Shown here in pieces: positions 1-12,355 of a stretch of 64,000 nt of DNA. The position numbers and the translations under genes are program-made. Each line of letters starts with the position of its first letter. Positions within the stretch are counted from its first letter, which is position 1. This DNA is from Cheilinus undulatus (taxonomy: Eukaryota > Chordata > Actinopteri > Labriformes > Labridae), in the NCBI RefSeq assembly GCF_018320785.1, contig NC_054867.1, positions 29,453,855 to 29,517,854 on the forward strand, read 5' to 3'. The notes below the pieces were generated by a model, which was not told the origin of the DNA, did not search any database, and worked only from the letters and a program-made list of their open reading frames with translations.

Positions 1-128
1 ACTCGTGTTGATAAACAGCCTGATAGGGTACCCTGGCCTGTGTGCAGCAGGCATGTCTGAGCTTGTCCAGGCATCATGCCCAGATCACAGCATGGCAAGT
101 CTTTTGTGCACGGTTTTCAGTCAGGACC

Positions 129-3100
129 ATGGCACCAAAGAGAAAAGCAGCTACTACTGCCAAGGCAAGTGGCAAGAAGGCTAAAGAGGAAACACCAAAG
201 CCTAAGGATGCCTTTACTACAGCAAAAGAGGCTCTTCTAGCTGCTGGACCCCAGGTCAAAGGCAAAAAGAAGGTGGATGAGCATTGTCACCTGTCAGGAT
301 CTGGAGAGGTGAGAATGATACTACATGCTGTCCTTCACATTAAAGTACAAATTACTGAATTATCATATTATAACTTTGGGTTTTCTCCTCTTTGTTGTCC
401 ACTATAGGTGCATGAGGACTATGACTGCATGCTCAATCAGACAAACATTGGACACAACAACAATAAGTTTTATGTCATTCAGGTTATTAAATCTGGCAAA
501 ACATACTATTCCTGGAACAGGTGGGGTAGAGTGGTAAGTATCTCATTCTGGTAACTATTTATATCATTTACCTCTTTACACTTTTAAATTCCTAGTAGTA
601 TTTAATTGTATATGTAGTTTGTGGAAATATGATACTGTTAGTGATAATTGCTAATGAACAGATAAATTTGCCTACCACTTGGTATCTGAGCATAACTTGT
701 AATGTTTTTAATAGTTCATGTGTTTTACTGTGCTATGTATGTAAAGGACCTTTGATTTTCCAAGCTATTATCTAAATTCAGGGGGAAGTTGGACAAAGTG
801 CCCTTAAAAACTTTAGTAAACCTGAGGATGCTGTGAAGGACTTTGAGAAAAAGTTCAAGGATAAGACAAAGAACAACTGGAGTGATCGCTCTAATTTTGT
901 GACACATGCTGGGAAGTACACCCTGATAGAGGTGGACGGAGAGGAGGATGCTGAGGTCAAGGTAAATGTAAGGAGCATTAAATAAGAAATCTTGACACAC
1001 TATTCACATCTGCTAGCACTAGCCATTACACACTTCAGCAGGGATGTCGCTGGAATACTTTCTAATATGCTTTCTAAATTCATAATAGCTGTATCAGAAT
1101 CACACCTGCTATCTTTTTTTTTGGTGTTGCAGGTCGACAGTGTGGATGGAAAGACTCTGACTGTGAAAGGCAGCAAAAATATCCTGCCCTGCACCCTTGA
1201 TAATGCCACAAAGGGCCTTGTTGAGCTCATTTTCAGCAATGACATGTTCAAGGAAGCAATGGAATGTATGAACCTAGGTAGGTGTGCCTCGTTTTGCCAA
1301 GCCTTCAATGCAAACTGGTTCATGCAGTTTGCATAGAGCTCAGTGTCTTTAAATATGTCCCACATTATTATCAAGGCTGTTGTTGTAAATGGGATGCAAA
1401 CAGGGACAACATTTTTATTCTTTTAATTCTCATATCTGTTGATAGCTATATTTTCTTTAAATTAAAAAACTGCTGAGTTTGAAGAAAATCCCGATACTAA
1501 CAGGAGACAGAAGAAGGAAGACCTAGCAAAACTTAGATGATTAGTTAACATTTACTGAGGATTTCTTGTCATAGCCTTTGACGACTGCATGTTTTTAGAG
1601 AAGAACCAATGGTTAAAACAGATGAGCTGACAAACTAATAGACAGTTGCTGTGATAAATTAATGGTTAAAACAGGTATTTAAAAATGTTAATAAGACTTC
1701 AGTATGGTTGCAGCTGACATTAGCCTAGCTTTCTTACTCTGAAAACTGAAAATCCAGATATCTGAGATTAACATGTTGAGGCTTGTAAAAAGATTATGCT
1801 AAATCTTTACGTGTCATTGACTATTTACCCACTTGGATGTTTTACCCTTTTGTTGATTATATAAACCAATCATGGTCAATATAATGTGGCACTTTTTACA
1901 AAAAAACCTCTTCAGTGTCAAAGGGAAAACATATTTCTCTAAAGTAATATCATTGAAATAAAAATAGGTGAAATAAGTGACTGCATAAATATTCACCCTG
2001 GTTAAAGTGACTGACAATGCCAGTCCTGCAGTCCTGCCAATTGGTGCTAGTAGTCTCACAATTAATGAAAACGGGATCACCTGAGTGCAGTGAGTGTGTC
2101 TCAAGTGATTGTAGTTTAGAGACACCTGTGTCTTGAAGGTCCAGCCACTGGTTATCAGTATTCCTGGCGACCATTACACCATGAAGACAAAAGAACACTC
2201 AAAGCAACTCAGAGAAAAGGTTATTAAAAAAATATAAGTTAGAGGATGGATACAAAATAAACATTTCAAGGCAGTGAACATCCCCTGTAGCTCAGCTAAA
2301 TCCATAATCAAGAAATAGAAGCAATATGAGGCAGCCACTGTTGAAGAAAACTCACATCGAATCTCAACTAGAGTTCACCAAAAGGCATATGGGAAACTAG
2401 CAAAATGGTACTTTTTGGCCATCAGCCAAGATGCTATGTTTAGTGAACACCAAACACTCCACAGCACCCCAAACACACCATCCCCACTGTGAGCACAGTG
2501 GTGGCAGCATCACACTGTGGGGATGCTTCTCAGCAGCCAGCCCTGGAAGGCTGCTGAGAAGCAGAAGAAAATATAGGGTAAAATGAATGTGGCAAATTAT
2601 AGGAAAATCCCTGATGACAATCCTATTCAGTCTCCCAGAGAACTGTGGCCTGAGAGAAGATTTGTTTTCCAGTAAGACAGTGACCTGAAGCATAAAGTGA
2701 AAGCTACACAGAAATGGTTTAAAGACAACAAGGCGAATGTTCTGGAGTGGCCAAGTCAAAGTCCAGAATTCAATCCAATAGAGAATTTGAAGCTGGACTT
2801 GAAAAGGGCTGTTCATGTCTGATCCTCTTGCAACCTGACAGAGCTTGTGCAGTTTTCCAAAGAAGAATGGAGTAAAATTGCAGTATGTTGATGTGTAAGC
2901 CTGATTGAGACCTACGCACACAGACTCAGTGCTGTGATTGCAGCCAAAGGTGAATCTACTAAATACTGACTTGAAAGGGGTGAATATTTATGCAGTCACT
3001 TATTTTACATTACATGTTTTTATTTCATTAATATTAGGTTTTAGAAATCTTTTTTTAATTTGACATTTAATGTTTTTTTTTTTTGCCAAAAAAGCCTAAT

Positions 3101-6100
3101 TACATTGACCATGACTGATTGATAAAATCAATAAAACGGTAAAAAACCAAGGGGTTGAATCCTTTCTATAGGTACTGTAAGTGATTTGAAATAGCAAAAT
3201 GGAAATATTCTAATATCCAGTTGGCACTGAAGAAAATTTCTGGAAGAATAACTTAAATTGCTGGGATGTACCCTAAAGATTTTTCATTTTCCTGTCCTGT
3301 GTCAGTTCACACTAACAGCTGCTGTCTTTATATGCTTCATCGCTTTCAGATGTCCTCACCACTTCAGTGTAATGTTTTCTATGCTAGTGTTTTTATGACA
3401 AGGGTCAGCTTTGGAGAGTACTTCACTGTTGACATTTATCCCTTTGAAGTCATTCATTTGTCCTTTTAAATATCATTTTTATCTATTTTACTTTCCTTTG
3501 TAGCCACAAAGTTCCTGTTCTGTATTTGGCATGTTTGAAGTGTGAGCTAAAAACTGCAAAATGACTTTGTGTTAATGCTTTTATTACCTCTGTATGATAG
3601 GCTGTTAGATTAATCAACACCAAAGCATGGCCAAAGTTTACTCTATGTAAACTCTATCATGATCCAATATTGAGAATTTTTAAAATTCAGTTCTGTTTTC
3701 CAATTTGAAAAATTTCAGGTTTTTCTAATAAGGCTTGACAGTTTTGGCCTGATCAGTTTGGTTCAGAAATGTAGGAAGAGTGGAGATCAGAGTATAGAGA
3801 ATGTGAGCAGTAAATGATTGACTACTTCTTTAAACAAAGGGTGAAGTCTGTAGCAACACACAACAGATTTACCTCTGATATTATGAAAAGTTAAAATACA
3901 AAATCTACCCTATAGATAGGCAAACTATTCAGTGTACAGGACATGCCTTTTCTTGGTACAAACAAAAGAATAAAGTGTGTGGTTTTAATTTGTGGTTTTG
4001 TGTGTGTGGATGTGACACAGACATAAAGAAAATGCCTTTGGGTAAGCTCAGTAAGCTGCAGATTGCAAAGGGCTTTGAAGTGTTGGAGGAGATCGAAGCA
4101 GCAATGAACCGGAAAAGCAAAAGTGGAGTTTTAGAAGAACTCTCTTCAAAGTTCTTCACTATAATCCCTCACAACTTTGGCCGCAACAGACCCCCAACCA
4201 TCAATGACAAAGAGATTGTGGAGCAGAAGAAAGAGATGCTTATGGTGAATTCTTTTTGTTTAAAGTACATGTTGTATGACCACTTAGTGTATTTGGTCTC
4301 TACTTGGTCTTAAGTCTTACTACTTTAATATCTTCTGTAAAGGTGCTCGCTGACATCGAGCTAGCACAGACTCTGAAGTCAGAGACTGAAAAGGCTCAGG
4401 AAGAGGTTGAGACGGTTCCTCACCCTCTGGACCAGGACTACAATTCTCTGAAATGCATGCTCAAGTTGATGGACAAGGACACAGATATCTTCAAGGTATG
4501 GAGGCCGGATGCCTTCTGTGATGTTGCTCTCTTGAATGCCACTAAGAAGTCTTTATTTGCTTTTCACAGATTATAGAAAAATACCTGAAAGCGACTTCAG
4601 AAAATGGCTATTACAAACCAAAGATTCTCAATGTTTGGGAAATTGATCGAGAGAAAGAGGTAGGACCTAAAGTCATTTTTAATAATCATGATACTTCCCT
4701 GAGAACCCCTGTGACTTAATATTTACGCTGCATATTGTAGGGAGACCGATTTGATGAACATGATAATCTAGAGAACCGCCGTCTGCTGTGGCACGGCACA
4801 AACATAGCAGTGGTGGCAGCAATCCTGAAGAGCGGTCTGAGGATAATGCCCCACTCAGGAGGTCGTGTTGGGCGTGGTATCTATTTTGCATCTGAAAACA
4901 GCAAGTCAGCAGGTTATGGTAAGCCACCTTAAAAGGTGAGGATTGATTTTGATTATGTTTACAATGGTATTAATCATAACAATGATGTAAATTCTTTTCT
5001 CTCTTTTAAGTACGATGCTCTAAGAACACTGGGGTGATGTTTTTGAGTGAGGTAGCCCTTGGCAAAGAATCGACCATCACCAGGGATAACTCTTCTCTGA
5101 AAAAGGCTCCTGCAGGCTTTGACAGCGTGGTGGCACGAGGATCAGTAGAACCAGGTACAGTACTTTCTCAGTATTATTCATTTATTGTAGGCTCTTTTTT
5201 TTTTAATTAAAGGTTTCAATCCTTTGATTTCATAACTGTAACTGATGGGTCAATGGTACGATAAAACTCAGCTCTAAATAAAATATCTTTTATCATATCC
5301 CTTTCCTTTTTCATTTTTTTCTCTTGTCTTAGTTTTCTATGTAAACCCTAAATAGACATCCATCCATGCATACAGTCGTTTCATTTTTTTTTTTAAATCT
5401 GCACTCAGTTTGAAATGTTAAATTTATTAAATATAAAAAAATTGAAATGTCAGATTAACATTAGTATTCAGACCCTTTGCAACAATGTGAAATTTAGCTC
5501 AGGTTCCTCCAAATTCTCTTGATTGTTGCTGAGATGTTTCTACACCTTGATTGGAGTCCACCTGTGGTTAACTGAATTGATTGGACATGATTTGGAAAGG
5601 GACACAACTCTCCACAGAAGGCCTCACAGCTGACAATGCATATCAATCAAAAACCATGCCATGAGGTCAAAGAAACTGCCTGCAGAGCTCAGAGACAGGA
5701 TTGTTGTGAGGCACAGATCTGGGGAAGACTACAAAAAATTTCTGCCACACCAAAGGCTCCCAAGAGCAGAGTGGCCTCCATAATTCTCAAATTGAAGAAG
5801 TTTGGCACAACCAGGACTCTTTAAAGAGCTGGTCGCCTGGTCAAACTGAGCATTGGGGGGGAAGGGCTTTAGTAAGAGAGGTGACCAAGAACCTGATGGT
5901 CACTCTGACTAAGCTCCAAAAATCCTGTGTGGAGATGGGACAAAGTTCACTAATCTGGGCTAAAGCAGAGTGGCTGGACAGAAGCCTCTCTTCAGTGCAA
6001 AGCACATGAAAGTCCACTTGGCTTTTATATGGAGTTTTTTTTGCAAAGTCAAAGTGGGCGTTCATGTTTTACACTGAGAGCCTTCCATCTAGCCATTCTG

Positions 6101-7808
6101 CCATAAAGTCTGATCAGTGGAGGGCTGCAGTGATGGCTGTTCACATGAAACTTTTTCCCATCTCCACATAGGATCTCTAGATCTCAGTCAGGATGACTAT
6201 CAGGTTCCTGGTCACCTCTCTATGGCCTTTCTCCCATGATTGCTCAGTTTAGAGTCTACCACAGGTAGACCACAGTGAAGCTGGAGAAACATCTCAGCAA
6301 CAGTAAAGAGAAATGGGAGGCACCGGAGCTAAATTTAAGTGTTTTTGCAATGGTTTGAATACTTTTTCATGTGATACTTCATTTTTTCCTTATTTTTCAT
6401 ATATTTGCAAACATATTTAAAATTCTATTTTTACCTTGTCATTATGGGGTACTGAGATAAAATTAATGTGAGAAAAACACAAGAATTCAAACAACTGTAG
6501 CATAGGGCTGCAACTAACAAAACTGAAAAAAGTTACGAAGGTCTGGATGGTTTCTGAATGCACTGTATTCTGTTTTCTGCTAATAATCAGTAAATTTTGA
6601 TTGTTTGCTCTAGAACATCACATGTCATTATCTTGGGATAACAATGCAGGTGTTGATCAATTTCAGCAGTAGTCTTGAGAAATAAATGCAATCATTGGAA
6701 ACTGGTCCTGTTATCTAAAGATAGCAGTAAATAACCAAATGTTACTTATTATTCTGAAAACAGATTAAAATAAAATACATGTATGCTTGTCCTTTTAGAG
6801 ATACCGTAGCTTCCCTTTTTCCAAAGACTATTAAGGTTAATTCATTGTTGATCCTGTATATTTATTTATTTTTTGTCTATTTCACTTTATAATAATTTCC
6901 TCTTAAAAGATTGATCTAGCTGCCTGCTGTAAAGTACAGATTTTTTTTTTTTTTAATTACACGTTAAACCTGTTTCTTAGAAAAAGCTGTTATATAAATA
7001 TACACACACATCAACGCGTGCACACACTCAACAAACAAAATATCAGTTTTAGATTACGTGTGATGGTTTTGTGTTTTCATTAGGTCTGGTAAAATAGTGC
7101 TTGTTTTTAACTGAGTAGTTACACACACACACACACCCACACCCACACACACACAAAAAACGTGTTGAATAATTTGCACACAAATTAATTACATCTCCAC
7201 ATCATACATAATTATTTGTACATCAGTCCACATCAGCTGTTAAACTTAATGGCAGCTCATACAAAAAATATCATGGTCTTTTGATTCTGATCCATTATGT
7301 AATCCCTTTTAATGCAGTAAATCTACCTGTAATGCAATCTCTCTCATATTATTAGTAAATGTGATTAATCGTGGTTAGTAGATTGATGCCCTTGTAATTA
7401 ATTTGAACAAGTTTTTAAAAAGAGCAACAACACTAGTTTGTACTTTCTGTTGGTATTTTGTGTCATTGGTTGTTGTTGTAAAGTTTCCTGCTTTTGCCAT
7501 ATATTTTCATTTATACTTTGTTGTTTCTAAGTGTTGCTTGTTCCATCAATAAGATGGTCTGAGGGATCGTATGTGGTCCCTGTCATGTCTTTACCTTCTC
7601 TGCAAAGTACAAAGTTGTAAATGCCTGTTTTTCAGATCCTTCCAAGGACATCTTCATCACCCTGGAGGGTAAAAAAGTTGCTGTGCCGCAGGGAAAGCCC
7701 ATAGAGCAGCCCCAGTTCAAAGACAGCTACTTCAGCAACAGTGAATATCTTATCTACAAGGAGAGTCAGTGTCGCCTTCGCTACCTGCTTGAGCTTAACA
7801 TGCACTAA
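129..7808 (+). CDS. parp3: Poly(ADP-ribose) polymerase 3 (PARP3), ten coding exons, complete
   Basis: Nuclear DNA-damage-activated ADP-ribosyltransferase that uses NAD+ and acts in double-strand break repair (family knowledge). Coding exons: 129-308, 408-533, 782-961, 1133-1277, 4021-4244, 4343-4495, 4570-4659, 4741-4918, 5011-5154, 7636-7808. All have GT-AG borders and compatible phases, giving 530 aa against about 533 in human. A basic Lys-rich N-terminus (1-30) precedes the WGR domain, with the W-G-R triplet at 99-101. A helical regulatory domain follows (about 165-350), then the catalytic domain with His384 (WHGTN), Tyr414 (IYFASENSKSAGY) and Glu510 (SEYLIY), matching H862/Y896/E988 of PARP1. 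The start ACCATGG is chosen because the protein begins MAPK as in human PARP3. The frame is open upstream to an ATG at 42, so a longer start or an upstream splice junction is not excluded. Introns 4 and 9 hold Tc1 remnants. Confidence 0.96.
1812..3179 (+). mobile_element. Degenerate Tc1-like transposon in parp3 intron 4
   Basis: Imperfect terminal inverted repeats pair about 1825-1925 with about 3050-3165; both carry the string ATGGTCAAT and a TTTTACC segment. On the plus strand a transposase start at 2181 reads MKTKEHSKQLREKVI. Later pieces read GGSITLWGCFS (about 2502) and WPSQSPEFNPIENL (about 2750), the conserved region around the last catalytic acidic residue. Stops and frameshifts throughout make it a dead copy. 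The outer ends are estimates, because the left end is eroded. It has the same orientation as parp3. Confidence 0.85.
5418..6568 (+). mobile_element. Rearranged Tc1-like transposon in parp3 intron 9
   Basis: The region resembles a common fish Tc1 family. It has 'attcagaccctttgcaa' at about 5466, 'ggagtccacctgtgg' at about 5554, and a transposase N-terminus around 5660-5720 (KKLPAELRDRIVVRH in one frame). The right arm has 'ttgtcattatggggtactg' at about 6440 and a terminal motif ending 'tgcactgta' near 6568. The left terminal repeat is missing and the transposase has several stops. The middle (about 5860-6300) holds fragments in both orientations that relate to the copy at 44836-45860. Confidence 0.8.
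7120..7156. repeat. (AC)n microsatellite in parp3 intron 9
   Basis: Interrupted AC dinucleotide run, with two cccacac interruptions. Low-complexity sequence in the intron before the last parp3 exon. Confidence 0.9.
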
Positions 7809-8780
7809 CTCACCTTGAGAAAAGAAGCAGACCCTTTAAAGGAAAAATCTAACCACCCACTCTGCATTATGGGCTTCCTTAAAAGCTTTGCTATTCTCAT
7901 GATAACATATTCCTATCATTATGCATAAATAGATCATACTTCCCTGTGCCTTATATTTTAACACTGTAAACTGGCCTGCCTCTGACAGACTGCACTTTAG
8001 TTGTGATATACAGGCAAACTCTAAACCCTTCTAATTCCTTTTCCTACACAATGAAGAGTTTTTATTTCTTACTCAGTCTTCATTTAAAATGTCTAAAATG
8101 CTTCCAGATGTTTGCACCTTTTCTTCATTGATTTATGCTCTGTGTGTTTTAATTTGCTGCCATGTTCTGGTTTGAGTAGATCGCCTTTTAGATATTGCAC
8201 CTTTTTAATCTAAGTCAATATTGTTATATAAACATGTTCCCTGGGAAGAAAATACCATAAAGGAAGAATTTCCTGCACGCCTTTGTTCAGTAATACTGTG
8301 TATTGGAGGATATATGAAGCAGATACTCTATGCACAGACTTGTTTATAGAAAAGGGAGTAAGGTGCAATTTTGTGTTTGATGCTTGAGCACTGGTAAAAA
8401 GAAATGTGATATTTGGTTGAGCTGTAATTAGCAGTGTAAAGTAAGGTATCATGTACACCAGGAAGAGGCTGTGCACAGACTTGCCCAGCAGGTCAACAAG
8501 CTGCATTTTCAAATGTCACCACATGGGGTCAGGGATGAGCGATATCTGTTGAAATGTAATGACCTTGGCAGATTTGCACTAAGATTATACTTGAATCAAT
8601 CAAAATTAATAAACTAAAGTGCCCCTCCAAGTTGTTCCCATGTCCCTTTATTATTGATGTCCCAAACATCTTTATAGCATGAGTTTTTTCCATTATTGCA
8701 GGTTATATGGACAATCAATGACATTTGTTTAAGGCAATACAGTTTTGTATGGAAGCAATAAATGCAGATGCTATGTAGCC
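7809..8780 (+). other. parp3 3'UTR and downstream sequence
   Basis: AT-rich sequence after the parp3 stop without coding potential. Candidate poly(A) signals AATAAA lie at 8608-8613 and 8757-8762. Which one is used cannot be told from sequence alone. From here to about 9260 I see nothing else recognisable. Confidence 0.6.
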
Positions 8781-9269
8781 TAAAATATAAATCAATAGAT
8801 TTTCTATGACTTTAAGCCAATATGACCAGATAAACAGACAGACTATGAAAAAGGAGAGGCTTTTATGTCATATGTGTCTCTGTTCTTATTGAAGGGAATG
8901 GTTTCTATTTAGTATAATCATATTTTTGTATTCCATGTGGTTTCGTCTTGCGTTTTATGCCTTTATCATGTAAAGGTAAAAAGAAAACTACACCTGCTAG
9001 CAGCACTAAAGAGCCCTTATGCCCAGGCGCATGTAGAGATATGTGGGAAAACGTGGCCGTTCACAACTCATGCAGTCGTGCTGCAGAATGGCAGGGAGGT
9101 CATAAAGATCATTCCAGGACTATCATTAAATAAAAAAATAAGCACATTTCACTTTGTATATATTAAGTAGTACTGCCTGTCAACAGAAGGTAGCTCTATG
9201 ACAAAGAAAGTTGCTGATATTTAAAGGCAAAGAGGGTAGGACATGCATTTAATGTGTAAAATACAAAGA

Positions 9270-9795
9270 AGATGGAACGCTCAAGGTAAGAACTGCTTCT
9301 GGTGTCTTACAGTACGTGGCGCTACACAGCAAAACCCTAAAATTAACAATAAATGTGTAGAAGGGCAGACCTTGTCCATACATGTGAAATTTGAAGCAAA
9401 TTACATGTTTTATATCAGAATTAAGCCAACTCTCTGTGTCAAATGGCGACATATCAAAATGCCAGACATCAGCAGTAAGGTGTCCTTTAATAAGACGTGT
9501 CAGTGTTGTGCACAGGTTTTAAGGGTTTTGTATCAAATATGCTGACAGGTTTAACTCGGTAAAAAGACATAAATGGCCCAATTGTGCCACTTCCTGCTGC
9601 CAGTAGGGGGAACTACAGCAAAACTATAACAATTTTAATGTGTAGAGGGACAGACTTTGGTCAAACATGCAATTTTGATGAAATCAGATGTTTCATATGA
9701 GAGTTATGACAACTTCCTGTAAAGCTGGTGAGATATTGAAATGCCCACTCCAAGGTCGGTGCCCTGGCACTAATAAGACCACAACAAAAGAGAAA
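9270..9795 (+). repeat. Two diverged tandem copies of a roughly 270-bp repeat
   Basis: Unit 1 (about 9290-9500) and unit 2 (about 9580-9790) share an ordered series of strings: a 'gcaaaac' segment, 'aatgtgtagaggg/aagggcagac', 'acatgtgaaattt/acatgcaatttt', 'catgtttata/atgtttcata', and a final 'atatcaaaatgcc/atattgaaatgcc'. It looks like an old fragment of a dispersed tandem repeat. It has no coding potential. Confidence 0.7.
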
Positions 9796-9841
9796 GGAGG
9801 ACTAAGTCAGAGCACTACAACACATTAAATCATAAACAATA

Positions 9842-10297
9842 TACAATTGCAATCAAAATTATTCAAAACCAACTGCAAATCAGGTCTGTTGTGAAAACAA
9901 CAACAGAATCCCTCACAATAGCTCAAATATGCAAAACCAGTATTTTTTCAGGCACACCTGATCTAACTAATCAAGAGCTTCATTAGTTGCAGCATGCAGA
10001 CCCAAGAATATTACTGAACTGGAGTCCATTGTAAATGAGAAATAGGCTAAGATTCCTCAGGAACGCTGCCAGAAGCTGGTGTCTGGCTATGCATCTAGTT
10101 TGCCGCAGGTCAAAGAAGCAAAAGGGTGCTCAAAAGTTGAATTTCAGGAAACCATTCCAAGCATCAGCTGTGTTGAGCTATTTCAGTTGCTTTGGTTGGA
10201 TTAAATTATTGTAAAAAGCAGAAAGTCTGAAAATTGTCTCAATAAACCTTTTTTGTAAGGGGGGGGGGGGTGTTAAATAATTTTGATTGCAACTGTA
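9842..10297. mobile_element. Non-autonomous Tc1/mariner-type MITE, about 452 bp
   Basis: Terminal inverted repeats of about 23 bp: left CAATTGCAATCAAAATTATT, and the right end reads its near-complement finishing GATTGCAACTG. Both ends are flanked by TA (9842-9843 and 10296-10297), as expected for this superfamily. A 12-base G run lies just inside the right repeat, and there is no transposase ORF. The DNA from 10298 to about 11150 shows nothing recognisable. Confidence 0.85.
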
Positions 10298-11229
10298 AAT
10301 GGAGTTTTAAAAAACTGTACAGAATGCTAAAACTGAAAAAATGTGTACCTGAGGCCGCTGTATGGATTTTGTATGAACTACACAATGCACATCCACCATT
10401 TAAAAATAAAACTTAATTTCCTAATTCTAATATCAAATTTTACAATGATGGTATTTACAACTAGTTACATTGAACTCTCACTCTAGGAAAATGCATGTAT
10501 CTGCACAGTGATCACATCCTTCTTATGACAATGATTAGACTGCGTGAAACTTGATTTTAAGACTTCCATAAATAGCAAAGTTGTAACAATTCATGGAGGT
10601 CATGTTTAGGTCCATTCATTGGTTTTTGGGTGTCATGGTTTGGTACATTTTAGGTTCACCAAACAGGCCTAAAAAGCAACAAGAAGTCTTGGATGTAAAT
10701 CACTTAGTTTCTTTTATTGTTCTAAGTGGCTGTAATGACAGTCCCAGTTTGTTCCATCGTGTGCTGTTTCAAACCACCAATGATAGCTGGTACAGTTTGT
10801 AGTGTATTGAACATTAAATAACAAAACAAAACTGTTCAAAATAGAAAATAATACAGGAATGAATAACTTATCTTGATTTGAAATCATAGTATACATCATG
10901 AAAAGGAAAATAAAATACAGCAATGTGTTATATTTAAGTTTTATAAATTGTCATGCTATGTCACCACTCATGTGAACCAGTAACAGGCAGAGGACTGGTT
11001 TACGTAAGGAAGAGATGTTGCAATGAGGCTTGAGCACATTTAATACACAATAACTAAAGCTAGGCTCCTCTACTAAAGTATATCTCCACGTGGCCTTCAA
11101 AATGTTTTAGCATCCGTAATGTCTTCAACCCTATCTATCAACCCTTTGCCAATACTGTGAATGGATTTGGGGGGGGGGTTAGAGGGTCGGGCTGGGTGGG
11201 TTTGGGTCATACCTCCTTTTATCTTCTTT

Positions 11230-11326
11230 TAATTTATCTGTCTGTGTGTAAAGCACTTTGTGCTACATTTTCTTGTATGAAAAGTGCGATATAAATAAAG
11301 TTTGATTGATTAACTGATTGATTGAT
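11230..11326 (+). repeat. Retroposon 3' end with TTGA-type tail
   Basis: A segment with 'gtaaagcactttgtgcta', then 'gatataaataaagtttgatt', then a short (gattgatt)n tail. This is the usual 3' terminus of many fish LINE/SINE retroposons. No 5' part is recognisable. Confidence 0.55.
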
Positions 11327-11333
11327 CTGACTT

Positions 11334-11545
11334 GGGGGCGACTGTGGCTCAGCAGATAGTTGTCTGGCAATCGTCAATCTCCAGTTCCTGCTGTCCCATG
11401 CCAACATGTCCTAGAGCAAGACACTTAACCCAAGTTTGCTCCCACTGCTTTGTCAGGGGGGTACAGAGGGGTTTGGATGGGATTAGCTAATACTGATGGA
11501 TAATAGAAACCTCTGCCATGTGTGTGAATAGATAGACAACTAGAA
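11334..11545 (+). mobile_element. Degraded tRNA-derived SINE
   Basis: It begins with a good Pol III A box (TGGCTCAGCAG at about 11344). The body has 'ctcctgctgtcc'-like and 'gagcaagacacttaaccc' segments typical of a common teleost SINE, then 'gtgtgtgaatag'. The B box is lost. The flank to about 12300 shows nothing recognisable. Confidence 0.6.
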
Positions 11546-12315
11546 AAGATAAGAGGGAAAAGAAGCTACTGGGTATTATACATACTGTATGCTATGTCTT
11601 CTTGCTGGTTTCTAGGGCAACTTAACATAGCAAAGCAGATGGATTTGCCAGACTCCATGTCTGTCATCAGGCAAATCTATCTTGCAAAACTCCTATCTAC
11701 TGTGTTTATGAAAGACCTGGAAACAATTGGGACCAATCAGCAACATTTGAGAAGAGGTGGTAGCAGCAGGCGGGGTTTAGCTATACTGGAAGCCGATAGC
11801 AATGGCTGCCACCAGTGTAGCAATTTGTCTAGGCATAGCTATAGCAGCAGTTTTATCAGAAATTGACCACATTTCTCTATGAAATAAAGTGCAAAGTACA
11901 GCACTGAAATCTTTGTCATGACAGAACTGATGTTTTCGCTCTCCTGCTGGCCTGCTTCAGCATGAGTTACGTAGTAGTAGTAGTACTAAGTCAATGTATA
12001 CAATAGCTGCTGCCGCCGTAGCTATTAGCTCGGATGTAGCTGTAGAAAAGTGATGGTGACCACATTTTTCATCAGTACAAGAGCAGAGTCACACTGAAAG
12101 CTTCTGGCTGAGAAGTTTGTCTCCTGATAGGTTCTGGCATTAATTTTAGCCAAACACTTTTCATAAAGTACACTAATGCTAGCCTGTACAACTCAGGTTA
12201 GTACTGGAGCTGTGCATGTCTACTACCTCATACTATAGTTGCCTTTTGACAGCTGTAGCTTAAACTACCAGACGGGTCACTATATTGTCATTTAGAGGAC
12301 TGGCCTTTTGTTAAA

Positions 12316-12355
12316 CTCAGCTCAACTCAACTCAACTCAACTCAACTCAACTCAA
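12316..12355. repeat. (CTCAA)7-8 pentanucleotide tandem repeat, the LINE 3' tail
   Basis: Seven perfect CTCAA units plus one variant. On the minus strand this is a TTGAG tail directly after the LINE 3'UTR poly(A)-like signal, so it most likely arose as the tail of the retrotransposon. Confidence 0.85.

Noticed and set aside
42-128. In-frame ATG upstream of the chosen parp3 start (29 extra codons)
   Set aside because: The MAPK start at 129 has the better context (ACCATGG) and matches the human protein. The upstream residues look like translated UTR, and a possible acceptor (ttttcag) lies just before 119.
992-1336. 114-codon ORF over parp3 exon 4
   Set aside because: Its second half is exon 4 itself; the first part is intron 3 read-through.
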